Shown here: piece by piece, positions 6,975-16,842 of the stretch
Position numbering within the stretch: the first letter of the stretch is position 1
Layout: every line of letters begins with the position of its first letter
From: Pelagicoccus enzymogenes
Lineage (GTDB): Bacteria > Verrucomicrobiota > Verrucomicrobiia > Opitutales > Opitutaceae
Length of the DNA: 64,000 nt
Assembly: GCF_014803405.1 (NCBI RefSeq)
Contig: NZ_JACYFG010000042.1
Location: forward strand, 1-64,000
Direction: 5' to 3'
The notes under the pieces: generated by a model
What the model saw: only the letters and a program-made list of their open reading frames with translations
The model's database searches: none
What the model was told of the DNA's origin: nothing
Made by a program: the position numbers and the translations under genes

Positions 6975-8629
6975 TGTTCTATCGCGATGGAGGTCGTGTG
7001 TTTGAATGAACCTACCGTCTTGCATTGCAGTTCTATGCGGGTTCCTTCCTGGCTTATGCCAAATTGATGGCAGATGGAACAGGGTTCAGCGAGTGCGCTC
7101 ATTTTAGGATCAAAATTGATGCTTGCTGCTTTGGTGGATAGCGAGTCCTTGTGGAACAGTTCGATAACATCCCTTCTTGTCTTTGCTATGAAGTCCGAAT
7201 GGATGATGAAGAAGATGGATACGCTACTGGGGTGATTCAGGGTGACCGTGTCCGTTATTTCGAGGGCTTGGGGGCTTAGTCTCCATTCTCGAGAGTGAGG
7301 TCCTGCTAGGTTCTGTTTCTCGTAACCATCGTGTTGTGCGTGGATTATGATCTCTTCCCCTTCAGTTTGCGCGATTATTCGGGAGGTGCGGGCCCTTCTG
7401 GCCACGCGGAAACTGGACCACACTTCCTGTGAGTTTTGATGGTTGATGCTAAGACAGTTGTGTGCCGCGGTTGACCTTTGGCTGGTTCTTTCGCGTCCGC
7501 TCTCGTATCTATCTACTCCTGTGTCGACGAGAATGCGTTTCTGCCCGACGGATAGCTCGAATCCCAAGGAGTCTGCGTGGGCATGCCCGGGTTGATAAGA
7601 TGCGCGAATCTCGCCAATGTCTGCGAGTAGACAGAAGTTTCCCGCTTCGGCTCTAGCAAAGCCGCTTGCTTCAAAATGTAACAGCCTAGTTTCGCTCTTT
7701 TGGGCGGGGAGCTCGATTGCTAACTCTCCTGCGAATCGGAAGATTTCCTGGTCGGAAGGCGGAATGCCGTAGGCACTGTCACCGAAAAGAGGATAGGCTC
7801 CGTCGGGGTGTCTGAGTCCACTCATCCAGCGGAGCGCTCTTTTTGCGACTTCTTGGATTCTTTCTACGGTCCGCTGAGGGATTCTGCCAGGGTAGCCGTT
7901 CGAGGCGTTGACTAGTTCGAAGAGATCAAGTGTCAGGATGCGTTGGTACATCGGGCTTCGCTCGAAGTGTCCTCCATCTTCTAGGAACTGCTCGTCAAGT
8001 TCCGACTCTATGATGGAGAGCCCGTCATGGAACCATTTCTCGGATCTTTCATTTTGAAAGAACAGTCCTGCGATGAAAAGTGCCTTCCCGTTGGCGAAAT
8101 AGTGGTTTGCTAGAAGGTGGCGCTCGGTGTTTTGCGAAAGGTGCTCAACCTGTTGGGTCAGGTTCCGCAACAAGTGTTCGGGGAGTTCGCTTCTCTCGTT
8201 GTGGAAACGTATCCAGTTAACGATGCGCAAGCTTGTCGGATACGGTGCCCAGGCGGTGCCTGACTTGCAATCGTTTACCCAGCTCTCTATGAGCCTTAGG
8301 CATTGGGCGGCTGGTACTTCGAGGGAGTTGATGTAGTGGAAGTAGTGGAGGTTGTACTCCCAGAGAGCAGTGGCGTTGGCTACCTTCCAACCGTTAGCGA
8401 ACTCAACATCGGAACTGGTATTGAGAAATCGAAACGAGTTAGGGGCTGTAAACTCTCCCGGTGTATTGGGGCCGGACAGCCATTTACCTGCCAGTGGGGT
8501 GAGTTTGGGTGCGTAGGCTTTTGCCTTGTGGGACCTCTTCAGTTTAAGAGCGAAAAGAGCAAACCATTGGGCGCGTTTGAGGTGTCGTAGCGTCCGCCAG
8601 TAAAGAAGCCCAAAGGAAAGCAGTTTCAT
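6971..8629 (-). CDS. Heparinase II/III-family protein
   Basis: This 552-residue protein is of the heparinase II/III and alginate-lyase type: an alpha-toroid N-terminal half and a beta-sandwich C-terminal half with the signature around PGHAHADSLGFEL, VDTGVDRYESG and RSTAAHNCLSI. Secreted family members cleave uronic-acid polysaccharides by beta-elimination. Here there is no clear signal peptide, and the gene lies inside a synthesis operon beside a fused dehydrogenase and a GT4 transferase, an arrangement seen in other exopolysaccharide clusters. Its role may be trimming or modifying lipid-linked glycan, or it may be exported by an unrecognised route. Confidence 0.85.
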   Translation of the reverse strand: MKLLSFGLLYWRTLRHLKRAQWFALFALKLKRSHKAKAYAPKLTPLAGKWLSGPNTPGEFTAPNSFRFLNTSSDVEFANGWKVANATALWEYNLHYFHYINSLEVPAAQCLRLIESWVNDCKSGTAWAPYPTSLRIVNWIRFHNERSELPEHLLRNLTQQVEHLSQNTERHLLANHYFANGKALFIAGLFFQNERSEKWFHDGLSIIESELDEQFLEDGGHFERSPMYQRILTLDLFELVNASNGYPGRIPQRTVERIQEVAKRALRWMSGLRHPDGAYPLFGDSAYGIPPSDQEIFRFAGELAIELPAQKSETRLLHFEASGFARAEAGNFCLLADIGEIRASYQPGHAHADSLGFELSVGQKRILVDTGVDRYESGRERTSQRSTAAHNCLSINHQNSQEVWSSFRVARRARTSRIIAQTEGEEIIIHAQHDGYEKQNLAGPHSREWRLSPQALEITDTVTLNHPSSVSIFFIIHSDFIAKTRRDVIELFHKDSLSTKAASINFDPKMSALAEPCSICHQFGISQEGTRIELQCKTVGSFKHTTSIAIEQ

Positions 8630-8643
8630 TCTGGAAGGATCTT

Positions 8644-9888
8644 CTAGATGGTCTGTGCAGCGACGTGCGGGGCGTGTGTGCTGGTCATCAGGGCACTGAA
8701 GGCTTTGGCGATACGTGCCATGTCGAAACTTGTCTCCGCTAGCTCGCGAGAGCGTTTCCCGTGGAGTTCGCGTAGTTCTGGGTTGTCCGCGTAGTTTTCC
8801 AGCGCGTCGGCGAAGGCGATGGCGTCTCCTGGTTCTACAACGCAGCCGTTCCGGTGCTTGGAAAGCATGCCTGCAATCCAGCCTGGGTAGTTGTTGATGA
8901 TAGGGAGCCCGCAGGAAAGGTAGTCAAAGAACTTGTTAGGAGAGGTGGAGTAGTGGAAAACGGGGAGGTTTTTGAGGGTCATCAGCCCGATGTCGGCTGA
9001 GCCTAGGATCTCGGCGAGTTTGGTTTTGGGAATCGGGTCGTTGAAAAAGCAGTTGGTTAGTCCCTCCGCTTTAGCCCTCGACACGAGTTCGGGCTTGATC
9101 TTGCCGTCGCCGAAAAAGGCTATCTTTATGTCGTCTCTTCCTCGCCGCTTGAGTTCCTTGGCGGCGTCGAGAATGGCATGTAGGCCATTGGTGAGCCCGT
9201 GAGCCCCAGTGAATACAGCTACTGTATCGCCAGCCTCAATACCCGCGACCTTCAAGTCCACTCTACTGCCAGGCTTGAAGAGTTCCAGCTCGCTACCGTT
9301 GGGGAGCAGGGCGACGGGAATGCGAGAGGCTGTTTTTTTCTTGATGGCCTTTGTGATTCCCGGGGCTAGTCCCACTGCAACGTCAGCCGTTTGGTAGGAT
9401 GCCCATTCTAGCGTACTTAACCCGAGTAGGATCACGGGGTTTTTAATTAGGCCCAATGCCCGTGGGGTTTCGGGCAATAAGTCTCTCGATTCGAATACGA
9501 AAGGGTTAGAGCGAATCGCTTTTGAGAGAATCCCAGCAATGCCGACAGTCAAGGGACCGGAGGTGGCGAAGATTAGGTCGTAGTCGCCTTTGATGGTTTC
9601 TTTCAGGCAGTGTAGCGTGTAGCGCATGAAGATGAGGCTACGCTTTAGGACTGACATGTTGTTCGCATAGGGAACCGCCACTTGAATGACATCGATGCCT
9701 TCTACCTGTTTTCGGCGAATAGTGCCGGTGTCGCTACCTTCAATATCTACAGCACCCCTGTCATGTTGGCCGCTAACAACTGTGACCTTATGACCGTCTT
9801 CGGTGAGTTGTTTTGCGAATCGGTAAGGGCGTGAGCTGAAGTTGCCGGTTTGCGTGTGAAAGTGGTGCGCGAGGTAAAGAACCTTCAT
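8644..9888 (-). CDS. Glycosyltransferase family 4
   Basis: This 414-residue GT-B glycosyltransferase has an N-terminal domain starting MKVLYLAHHFHTQTGNFSSR and a family GT4 donor domain (TVAVFTGAHGLTNGLH, FFGDGKIKPELV, IGLMTLKNLPVF, YLSCGLPIINN, then VVEPGDAIAFADAL). It resembles WbuB-type transferases that use UDP-L-FucNAc or related amino sugars. It has few bases between it and its neighbours (5 upstream, 14 downstream). Acceptor and donor are unknown. Confidence 0.88.
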   Translation of the reverse strand: MKVLYLAHHFHTQTGNFSSRPYRFAKQLTEDGHKVTVVSGQHDRGAVDIEGSDTGTIRRKQVEGIDVIQVAVPYANNMSVLKRSLIFMRYTLHCLKETIKGDYDLIFATSGPLTVGIAGILSKAIRSNPFVFESRDLLPETPRALGLIKNPVILLGLSTLEWASYQTADVAVGLAPGITKAIKKKTASRIPVALLPNGSELELFKPGSRVDLKVAGIEAGDTVAVFTGAHGLTNGLHAILDAAKELKRRGRDDIKIAFFGDGKIKPELVSRAKAEGLTNCFFNDPIPKTKLAEILGSADIGLMTLKNLPVFHYSTSPNKFFDYLSCGLPIINNYPGWIAGMLSKHRNGCVVEPGDAIAFADALENYADNPELRELHGKRSRELAETSFDMARIAKAFSALMTSTHAPHVAAQTI

Positions 9889-9893
9889 CTTGC

Positions 9894-12017
9894 TTAGCCC
9901 TTAAGTTGTTCGGCAAGTTGTATGGTTACTCTGGATACTTCTATTAGCTGGTCCATCTCTACAGGAGCGGCGGATCCGGACTTGATGGCATCTACGAAAG
10001 CCTGCACGCAGGCGTTTTGTCCTTTGTCTTGGGATCGTGTCTTGAACTTTGAGAATCCTTTCCAGCCGAATCCTTTGAGCGACTTGAAGTTGTCGAGCTG
10101 AAGCACCTTTTGACCGGCGAAGGCTTCGATGCGTTCCTTGGGGAACCCTTTATCTCCGTTTGCCAGATAGTGGATTGTGGCTTGAGAGCCGTCTTCGAAG
10201 GAAAGAATTAGCGTCGCTTTGTCTTCGGTGGTGGCCAGCCTCTGGTCGGGATTGCCTAATTTTGCTCCGTAGAAGCTTTTGATGGGAGCTCCGACTAGGA
10301 ATCGAGCGAAGTCTATGAAGTGGCAGGCTTCTCCAATGATGCGACCGCCGCCGATTGCTGGATCTTGGGTCCAATGATCCATAGGAATTTCTCCGGCGTT
10401 GATCGTAAAGACGAGTGATTTTGGCTCTTTGACGCTATCTAGCAGGGCCTTCATTTTGGTGGCGTGCTGCGAGAAACGGCGATTGAAACCAACCATGACT
10501 AGTGGCTGATTGTTGCCAGCTGCCCGGTAGCAAGCTTCGATCTCGCTTAGCTCGTCTAGGGTCATAGCGAGCGGTTTTTCCACAAAAACGTTTTTGCCGG
10601 CCTTTAGTGCTTCGCACGTTTGCTTGGCGTGAAGGTTGTGCCGCGTGGCAATAGCGATGGTGTCTGTCGATGCACTGTTTAGGACGGCATCTTCGGAGGT
10701 GGCAGCGTTCTGGAAGCCGTGTTTGCGGCCTTGAGTAGCCCCGCTGGCTCCTGAGCTGGTTACGATCGTGTCCAAGCTTGCTCCTGCTTTACTGAAGGCG
10801 GGTATCAAGATTCTTCCCGCGTAGTTTCCACCGCCCAGAAAACTGCATTGAGCCTTCTGGGGAGCTCGCTTCGCTTCGGTAAGGCGGATCGTGCTGGATA
10901 CTAGGTCCGGTCCGGCTGCTTCGGGGTATTCTAGGAGGATGCCGAGCGAGCTCTTGTCATCAAGTTGCGCGTAGGCGTCTAGGGCGTCATCGAAGGAGAA
11001 GCGGTGCGAGATAAGTGGTCGCATGTCGATGGCTCCGGAGGCCATCATGTCAAGGATCGCTTCAAAGTTACGCTGTTCTGTCCAGCGGACGAAGCCGACG
11101 GGGTAGTCTTGGCCTTTGAGCTCGTATGAGTCGTCGTATCGCCCTGGCCCGTAGGAGCATGAAACTTGGAATGTGAGTTCCTTATCGTAGAACTCAGCTC
11201 TTGATAGTTGCAGGCCCACTACGCCAACCAGGATGATGCGGCCGCGCTTGCGCGACATGTTTGCCGCGTTGCTGACAGGCTCGTCGCTCTTTGTGGACGC
11301 TGTAATGATGACGGCGTCCATGCCGCGCCCGCGAGAGAAGGCCATGCCTGCCGCTACTGGGTCTTCCCCCTTGGATAGGTCGACTGTTTCGGCTCCGAAT
11401 GACTGGGCGAACTTGCACTTTTCGCTGTCGAAGTCGATTCCGATTACCCGACATCCGTTGGCGCGCAGTATCTGCACCGTAATCAGCCCTATAAGCCCTA
11501 ATCCGATGACTGCCACAGATTCTCCGATTGTAGGCTTTGCAAGACGGACGCCCTGCAAGGCGATAGATCCCAAGACGGTGAATGCGGCTGATTCGTCATC
11601 AACGTTGTCAGGGATCTTCGCGCACAAGTTCTTTGGCATTCGAACCACTTCTGCGTGGGGGCCGTTCGATACTATGCGGTCACCCGGTTTGATTCCGTCC
11701 ACTTTGGACTCAAGCACTGTTCCAGCGTTGCAGTAGCCAAGGGGGAGTGGTTGATCGAGTTTGGAGCGCACAGCTTCGATGGTGGGCATGAGTCCGTCGG
11801 TCTTGATCTTTTTTAGGACCATTCGAACTTTGTCAGGTTGTTGCCGTGCCTTGTCTATCCAGTTGGCCTTGCCAAAATCGACTAGCATGCGCTCGGTTCC
11901 AGCAGAGATTACAGTGCGCGTGCTGCGAATGAGAACCTGGCCTGCACTTAGTTTGGGAGTGGGGACGTCGGCGAGTAGAGTTTCGCCGTTTCCAAGATTT
12001 TGAAGGATCTGTCTCAT
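9894..12017 (-). CDS. Bi-domain oxidoreductase: MDR dehydrogenase fused to Gfo/Idh/MocA
   Basis: This 707-residue fusion joins a medium-chain dehydrogenase-like domain (about 1-350; AVIGLGLIGLITVQILRANG is its Rossmann loop) to a Gfo/Idh/MocA domain (about 375-707; FLGGGNYAGRILIPAF, then VFVEKPLAMTLDEL with the EKP motif). Two NAD(P)-linked active sites in one chain suggest consecutive oxidation and reduction of a sugar. Such fusions recur in exopolysaccharide clusters next to heparinase-like proteins, but to my knowledge their reaction is not settled. It lies between the amidotransferase trio and a GT4 gene, 3-5 bases from each. Confidence 0.88.
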   Translation of the reverse strand: MRQILQNLGNGETLLADVPTPKLSAGQVLIRSTRTVISAGTERMLVDFGKANWIDKARQQPDKVRMVLKKIKTDGLMPTIEAVRSKLDQPLPLGYCNAGTVLESKVDGIKPGDRIVSNGPHAEVVRMPKNLCAKIPDNVDDESAAFTVLGSIALQGVRLAKPTIGESVAVIGLGLIGLITVQILRANGCRVIGIDFDSEKCKFAQSFGAETVDLSKGEDPVAAGMAFSRGRGMDAVIITASTKSDEPVSNAANMSRKRGRIILVGVVGLQLSRAEFYDKELTFQVSCSYGPGRYDDSYELKGQDYPVGFVRWTEQRNFEAILDMMASGAIDMRPLISHRFSFDDALDAYAQLDDKSSLGILLEYPEAAGPDLVSSTIRLTEAKRAPQKAQCSFLGGGNYAGRILIPAFSKAGASLDTIVTSSGASGATQGRKHGFQNAATSEDAVLNSASTDTIAIATRHNLHAKQTCEALKAGKNVFVEKPLAMTLDELSEIEACYRAAGNNQPLVMVGFNRRFSQHATKMKALLDSVKEPKSLVFTINAGEIPMDHWTQDPAIGGGRIIGEACHFIDFARFLVGAPIKSFYGAKLGNPDQRLATTEDKATLILSFEDGSQATIHYLANGDKGFPKERIEAFAGQKVLQLDNFKSLKGFGWKGFSKFKTRSQDKGQNACVQAFVDAIKSGSAAPVEMDQLIEVSRVTIQLAEQLKG

Positions 12018-12020
12018 TGT

Positions 12021-12803
12021 CTAGGGTTGAGAAATGCTTGCAGAGATAAGGTCTATCTTTTCCTGTCGATTTGGGTAGTTGATGAGTACAGCTTTGTATT
12101 TGCCTTTGAATACGAATAAGCTTCCTGCCGCTGCGCCAATGAACGGATGCTCTTTGATGAGTTCTGAAATATGTTTGAGAGATCCGGCTCCGCCAATTAC
12201 TGTCATAGGAATGGTGATTTCAGCTCGAACGCGGTCTATGAGTTTCAGGTCATAGCCTTTCATTGCTCCGTCGTTGTCGATAGAGTTGAGGACTATTTCA
12301 CCGGCTCCAGCTTTTTGCATCTCGATGGCCAGCTCGACTGGGTCTTTGCCTGTGCTTTTTTTGGCGTTGTGTGTGTAGACACTGAACTTTCCGAAGAGCC
12401 CCTTCTTTTTGACGTCTAGCGTGACGACTACGCTTTGTGCTCCTGCCTGCGCGGAGATTTCGGATACTAATCCAGGTGATTCGATGGCGGCAGAGCTTAG
12501 GGATACTTTTTCAACGCCGAGTGCAAAGATGCGGCTAGCTTGTTCGGCGGTTTTTACTCCGCCTCCGTAGCACAGCGGCATACGGCACTCTGCGGCTAGG
12601 TTTTCGATCATCTTGTAGTCTGGCTCTCGTTTTTCTGCTGTGGCGTCGATGTCTAGGACTACGAGTTCGTCGACCTCCTTCTCGTTGAAGATTTTGACTG
12701 CGTTGATGGGGTCTCCTACGTATTTGGAATCACCAAAGCCAAAGGTTTTCACGAGCCCTCTGTTTCGTACTAAGAGGCAAGGGATTATCCGTGGGTGAAG
12801 CAT
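12021..12803 (-). CDS. hisF2: HisF-like cyclase/lyase subunit of a sugar amidination enzyme
   Basis: This 260-residue beta/alpha barrel related to HisF is of the WbuZ/AglZ type that works with WbuX and a HisH-like subunit to turn an N-acetyl sugar into an acetamidino sugar. Asp130 is kept (VVVTLDVKK), but residue 11, the other catalytic Asp of true HisF, is Leu (IIPCLLVRN). That argues against histidine synthesis and matches the sugar-modifying branch. The HisF phosphate-binding loops (CYGGG, VIGGAG) remain. Start 12803 leaves 4 bases after the HisH stop; a longer frame would overlap HisH. Confidence 0.9.
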   Translation of the reverse strand: MLHPRIIPCLLVRNRGLVKTFGFGDSKYVGDPINAVKIFNEKEVDELVVLDIDATAEKREPDYKMIENLAAECRMPLCYGGGVKTAEQASRIFALGVEKVSLSSAAIESPGLVSEISAQAGAQSVVVTLDVKKKGLFGKFSVYTHNAKKSTGKDPVELAIEMQKAGAGEIVLNSIDNDGAMKGYDLKLIDRVRAEITIPMTVIGGAGSLKHISELIKEHPFIGAAAGSLFVFKGKYKAVLINYPNRQEKIDLISASISQP

Positions 12804-12807
12804 GTCT

Positions 12808-13410
12808 TTAGAGTTGGGCGAAGTTTCGCAGGAGTTGTACGCCGTTGTGGTGGCTCTTTTCGGGGTGGAATTGTACACCATACACGTTGTCCCTGTTTAC
12901 GGCACAAGTGAAGCGGTTGCCGTAGGTCGCATGGGCGATAGCGTGATGTGGTGTCTCGCACTCGAAGTAGTAGGAATGTAGGAAATAGAAGCGCGAATGC
13001 TCTTCTCGCTCTTTGAAAATGGGGAGGTCTGGGGCTTCTACCTCGTTCCAGCCCATGTGTGGCATCTGCGGGACTTTGCTTTCGTCGAATTTGCGTACTT
13101 GCCCGGGGATCCATCCCAGACCGGGCAAGTTTCCTTCGTCACTGCCGTTTGCTAACATTTGCATGCCTACGCAGATGCCGATGATGGGAGTTTTGCGTTC
13201 GAGCACTGCTACATCCAGAGCCGATCTGAGTCCTGATTCCTGAAGGAGCGTCATCGCATGGTCGAATGCTCCTACGCCGGGAAGTATAAGTTTTGAAGAA
13301 TTCTTGATCTCAGAGGGATCCGAGGAAATTTTGTGTTCAATATTAAGTCGCTTATAGACGTTCGAAAAGGCACGCAAATTCCCAAGTCCGTAATTTACTA
13401 TTGTTATCAT
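12808..13410 (-). CDS. hisH2: HisH-like glutamine amidotransferase subunit
   Basis: This 200-residue class I glutaminase supplies ammonia for sugar amidination. The nucleophile is Cys80 in GICVGMQ; His182 and Glu184 in VQFHPEKSH complete the triad. The oxyanion region PGVGAFD is present. It pairs with the HisF-like barrel just downstream, and its start overlaps the WbuX-like gene as ATGA. The order WbuX-HisH2-HisF2 matches known acetamidino-sugar loci and not a his operon. Confidence 0.92.
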   Translation of the reverse strand: MITIVNYGLGNLRAFSNVYKRLNIEHKISSDPSEIKNSSKLILPGVGAFDHAMTLLQESGLRSALDVAVLERKTPIIGICVGMQMLANGSDEGNLPGLGWIPGQVRKFDESKVPQMPHMGWNEVEAPDLPIFKEREEHSRFYFLHSYYFECETPHHAIAHATYGNRFTCAVNRDNVYGVQFHPEKSHHNGVQLLRNFAQL

Positions 13411-14540
13411 CTTTTTCCGCCAATCTCAAGCCCGAGGAGTTTCATCGCCTTGGCCCCTAGCTTGTAAATGCTCTGTTGTGATTTGTAGTCTCTGTATGTC
13501 TTCTTTGGGATATGTAGATACGACTTTAGTTCCTCGACGGTGATATCGAGCTTGTTGGCGACGAACTGTATGTCGTCTTCGATTGTTTCCGGGTCATAGG
13601 CGGGTGACTTGAGCTTTTTCAGGGCCTCTTCGCGGGTCATTTGTCCCGTTAGTATTAAGCTCGAAAATTGGACCTTTCGTGTGTCGTAGCCGAACCGTTC
13701 GGGAAGCCAATAGCTTTCGTAGAATCGAGTGAATCGAGATTCGAAGTGCTTTTGTGGGTATGGCTGCCAACCGAACTCATTCTTGAGTAACTCGACTGCT
13801 TCCTCCTTTATGTAGGGCATGTGGTTCAAAGGTCTTAGCACTTTTATGCCCTTGATGTAGGGGAGCCAGATCTTATGTCTGATAATCGAGGTCGTTGGGT
13901 AGTTCTTTAATCGTTTGCTACCGAACTTCTTTTGTATGTCTTTTATCTGTCTAGCGTCGGACTGGTAGTACATCCACTCGACTGGGTTGCGGACGCACTC
14001 TGTCGAAAGGTTTGTGCCAGTTAGGATGTTTTTCACCTTATGTTCTTCGGCGAAATGGTACATCGTCGCAAAAAAGGCGTTATCTTGAGGAGAGTCGATA
14101 TGGGATACTCCTGATTTGAAGAAAGAAAGCTGCAGGTCTTTCATTTCTTCCCAGTCTATAACTTCGGTGAAAAGATCTAGTCCGAGTTTATCTACTAGTC
14201 GCTCGATATTGTTTACAGCTATCTGCGAATTCCAGCCTGCATCGACATGGAAAACTAGGGGGCGAAGATCCAGCACCTCCTTGGCTAAATAAACTAAGTA
14301 CGAGCTGTCGATTCCTCCGCTCATGCCGATGATACAGTCGAAGTCCTTGCCCTTGCCGCGTTTCTTGATGGAATCGACCATCTTGTCGAGTTCTGCTCTC
14401 CCTTCGGGCCCTGTGTTCCAGTTCGGAAGAGTCTTGCTGTAGAATGTGTTGCAGTGGTCACATACGCCTTTTTCGTCAAAGTGGATTAAAGCGTCAGTCG
14501 TGTCCATGACGCAATTGGTACAAATCGTGTGTTTGCTCAT
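13407..14540 (-). CDS. wbuX: N-acetyl sugar amidotransferase (WbuX/WbpG)
   Basis: This 377-residue PP-loop ATPase activates the acetamido group of a nucleotide sugar with ATP for attack by ammonia, giving an acetamidino group. The PP-loop SGGIDSS is at residues 74-80. Four cysteines (C7, C10, C27, C30) in CTNC and CDHC form a likely zinc site. Length and motifs match the WbpG family of Pseudomonas O-antigen loci. Its product could be a 2,3-diacetamido uronic acid derivative or another amidinated amino sugar; the precursor genes for such a uronic acid are not obvious in this window. Confidence 0.92.
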   Translation of the reverse strand: MSKHTICTNCVMDTTDALIHFDEKGVCDHCNTFYSKTLPNWNTGPEGRAELDKMVDSIKKRGKGKDFDCIIGMSGGIDSSYLVYLAKEVLDLRPLVFHVDAGWNSQIAVNNIERLVDKLGLDLFTEVIDWEEMKDLQLSFFKSGVSHIDSPQDNAFFATMYHFAEEHKVKNILTGTNLSTECVRNPVEWMYYQSDARQIKDIQKKFGSKRLKNYPTTSIIRHKIWLPYIKGIKVLRPLNHMPYIKEEAVELLKNEFGWQPYPQKHFESRFTRFYESYWLPERFGYDTRKVQFSSLILTGQMTREEALKKLKSPAYDPETIEDDIQFVANKLDITVEELKSYLHIPKKTYRDYKSQQSIYKLGAKAMKLLGLEIGGKR

Positions 14541-14555
14541 TTTAGAAAGGTAGTA

Positions 14556-15698
14556 TTAAATTATCGGTTTGGATTTGAGGAGTGCTTGGTATCGTAACTT
14601 TAGGTTGTGTGCTTCTTTGACAAGAAGATACACCTCGCGAGGAATTTCTCGCGAGCGTTGTTTCCAGTATTTTAGGTTATGTTCTGTTAGTTGCTCCTTG
14701 ATTGATTTTGCAGCTTCTTTAATATTGAATGTGTCGATTGTTAGTCCGTTTTTTAGGTTTTCGACTTCAAGTCCATCTCCACAGAAGGAGAAGCTAATGA
14801 TTGGAATCTGGAATTTACATGCCTCGTAGAAACGATTCGACCTGCAGATTGCTTTTGCTACAAACGAGTCTATTTTATCGTTGTTGTCTGGATAAAAAAT
14901 TGCTGATAAATCAATCCTACTGTACATCTGGGGAAGATCTTCGGGGGATTTGTATGGGCCAAGGTAATTAAATCCTTTCACTCTCTTAGAGGTTTCGATC
15001 AAGTCGTATTCGTCGAGCATATCTACACCTGCAGTGTGGATTTCGAATTTGTCTGGGTAGGATTTTAATAATTCGAGTAGTAGCTTGATGGTCCAGTTGC
15101 TTCGGAGGCAGCCGAAATAGCCTATTCTGATTTTCTTTGATGTTGTGGATGCTCGATGGGGGGGTGACGATTCGTCTAGTTTGTTTTCGATTACTAAAAA
15201 GTTCTTCGGTTTGATTTTTAGTTTCTCATTAAAATACCAATCTATAAATCCCTTGGATGTCACAATTAGAAGATCTGATTTGATTGAGATGTATGCTTCG
15301 ATACTACGCAATAATGCTGAAGTTGGGGTGTGGGAAATTTGTATTTCTCGAATGTCAGCAACATCGGAAACCAGCTTGGGTTGAAGTCCAATGCATGCGA
15401 GATGGCAAAGACCAGTCAGGTCCGGGCTCATTGAATGCACGATAGATGCACTCTTGCATAGTTTTCTAAGTTTAGCGATGGCTCCGGCGAAGCGGAATAG
15501 TCTCGCTAAGTAATTGCCATCGCTAATCCTTGCGAGGGTGATTACTTCGCAGCTTGCTGGTCTTGCCTGTGCGCTTCCTCGGTCGAAAGCGGCTGCCTGA
15601 ACACTAAAACCGGCGGACTTAATTAGATCGATACGACGTGAGTCCTTTGTGTCGCCAAGCGTTGGTGTAACGACTAGAACTTTATTTCTCCTATTCAT
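14556..15698 (-). CDS. Glycosyltransferase, GT4-like
   Basis: This 380-residue protein has a GT-B look: an N-terminal VLVVTPTLGDTKDSRRIDL, a mid-protein RIGYFGCLRSNWTIKLLLEL donor-domain start, and a FYEACKFQIPIISFSF segment at the usual nucleotide-sugar site. Overall similarity to well-known GT4 enzymes is weak. ATG 15698 is preferred to the upstream start at 15782 because it overlaps the preceding gene by only 8 bases. The gene is AT-rich with many A/T-ending codons, like its neighbours. Donor unknown. Confidence 0.75.
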   Translation of the reverse strand: MNRRNKVLVVTPTLGDTKDSRRIDLIKSAGFSVQAAAFDRGSAQARPASCEVITLARISDGNYLARLFRFAGAIAKLRKLCKSASIVHSMSPDLTGLCHLACIGLQPKLVSDVADIREIQISHTPTSALLRSIEAYISIKSDLLIVTSKGFIDWYFNEKLKIKPKNFLVIENKLDESSPPHRASTTSKKIRIGYFGCLRSNWTIKLLLELLKSYPDKFEIHTAGVDMLDEYDLIETSKRVKGFNYLGPYKSPEDLPQMYSRIDLSAIFYPDNNDKIDSFVAKAICRSNRFYEACKFQIPIISFSFCGDGLEVENLKNGLTIDTFNIKEAAKSIKEQLTEHNLKYWKQRSREIPREVYLLVKEAHNLKLRYQALLKSKPII

Positions 15699-16842
15699 AC
15701 CATTCACGTAGAAGAAGAGCATCTTTCCAGATGTAGGATTCTCTTGAGCGTTCGCAGTTGCTCTTGAATAGATCGTAACCATCGAGTAGCCGTTTGATTC
15801 CTGCTTTGATTTCGTCCTTGTCTCTACCGTCCGACCTTATCGAAACGCCAAGCTTATTTTGGTTTACTATATTTGCCATTGATTCGTTTGATCCAGTTAT
15901 AACTGGAACTCCGAGGGAGATGGCTTGATAAAAGCGATTGGCTTCGCAGTAGCGATTGTTTGGATCGTCGGTATTGTAGAAGACCATTGAAAACGCCGCG
16001 CCTGAAAGGTACGGTCCGATATCGAGCTGTTTTACCATTCCGGCGAAATATATCCGCTCGTTGAGGGTGGGGCCATATTCTTCCTTGAGTCGGCCTAATG
16101 CTTCAGAGTCATCTATGTTTCCAATTACAACTGCCGCGTGGTTTGTTGTGTCGAGGATTGAAGAGATTGTGTTGTATGGAAATCGATCGCTTGTAGTTAG
16201 GCCTTGTAGGTAAACGTAGGAGCGATTGTCTAGCCATTCTGTGAATTTGGGGTCTCGATAACCGCTTTTTGCGAGAGTGACGAAAGTCTCATCTGGATAG
16301 TTGTGTAGCGTTTTGTGTTTTTCTGGACCTTTGTGTATCAGACCTACCCTTCTGAGGTAATCTATTCTTTCTTCGTTTGCGTGTATGATTGTCTTGGTCC
16401 TTCTTTCGATTAGTGAAAACGCCAGGCGCATAGGAAACCTAATGAATTTTTGTGGAAGTTCATGAAGGTCCCATATCGAACGACCTTTGTAGCTGAGCAG
16501 TGGAAACAAAAAGCAATATTCCTCATGGCACCATACTGTATCGAATTCTTTTAGGTGAGGTTTTACCTTCAAGTAAAACTCTATGGCTTTAAGTAGGAGA
16601 AATCTGCCTCCTGGAAGCCTGTTTTTGGATGTTAACTCAAAGGAAGTGTAAGGAATTCCGTAGCTAGTGGTGCCGCTTTCGCTGCGATTGTCGGCGAATA
16701 GGACGAATATTTTGATTTCAGATCGTTCCGCCAGTGCAATGCATTGTTTTCTAATTCGATCGTCGTATTCTAGTCCGATTGTTCTGCAGATGACCGCAAT
16801 TTTTTTTTGTTTGGCACTAGCTGTCGTGTGGGTTGTCTTCAT
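15691..16842 (-). CDS. Glycosyltransferase, GT4-like
   Basis: This 383-residue GT-B type protein starts with KKIAVICRTIGLEYDDRIRK and has a donor domain containing YVYLQGLTTSDRF, VVIGNIDD and RFYQAISLGVPVITGSNES. It is related in style to the next gene (14556-15698); the two may be old paralogues. It overlaps the Wzy-like gene by ATGA and its follower by 8 bases. It presumably adds one sugar to the lipid-linked unit on the cytoplasmic face. Confidence 0.78.
   Translation of the reverse strand: MKTTHTTASAKQKKIAVICRTIGLEYDDRIRKQCIALAERSEIKIFVLFADNRSESGTTSYGIPYTSFELTSKNRLPGGRFLLLKAIEFYLKVKPHLKEFDTVWCHEEYCFLFPLLSYKGRSIWDLHELPQKFIRFPMRLAFSLIERRTKTIIHANEERIDYLRRVGLIHKGPEKHKTLHNYPDETFVTLAKSGYRDPKFTEWLDNRSYVYLQGLTTSDRFPYNTISSILDTTNHAAVVIGNIDDSEALGRLKEEYGPTLNERIYFAGMVKQLDIGPYLSGAAFSMVFYNTDDPNNRYCEANRFYQAISLGVPVITGSNESMANIVNQNKLGVSIRSDGRDKDEIKAGIKRLLDGYDLFKSNCERSRESYIWKDALLLREWYE

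Noticed and set aside
12021-13410. HisF and HisH as part of histidine synthesis
   Set aside because: Linked to WbuX, inside a polysaccharide operon, and HisF has lost Asp11; no other his gene is near.
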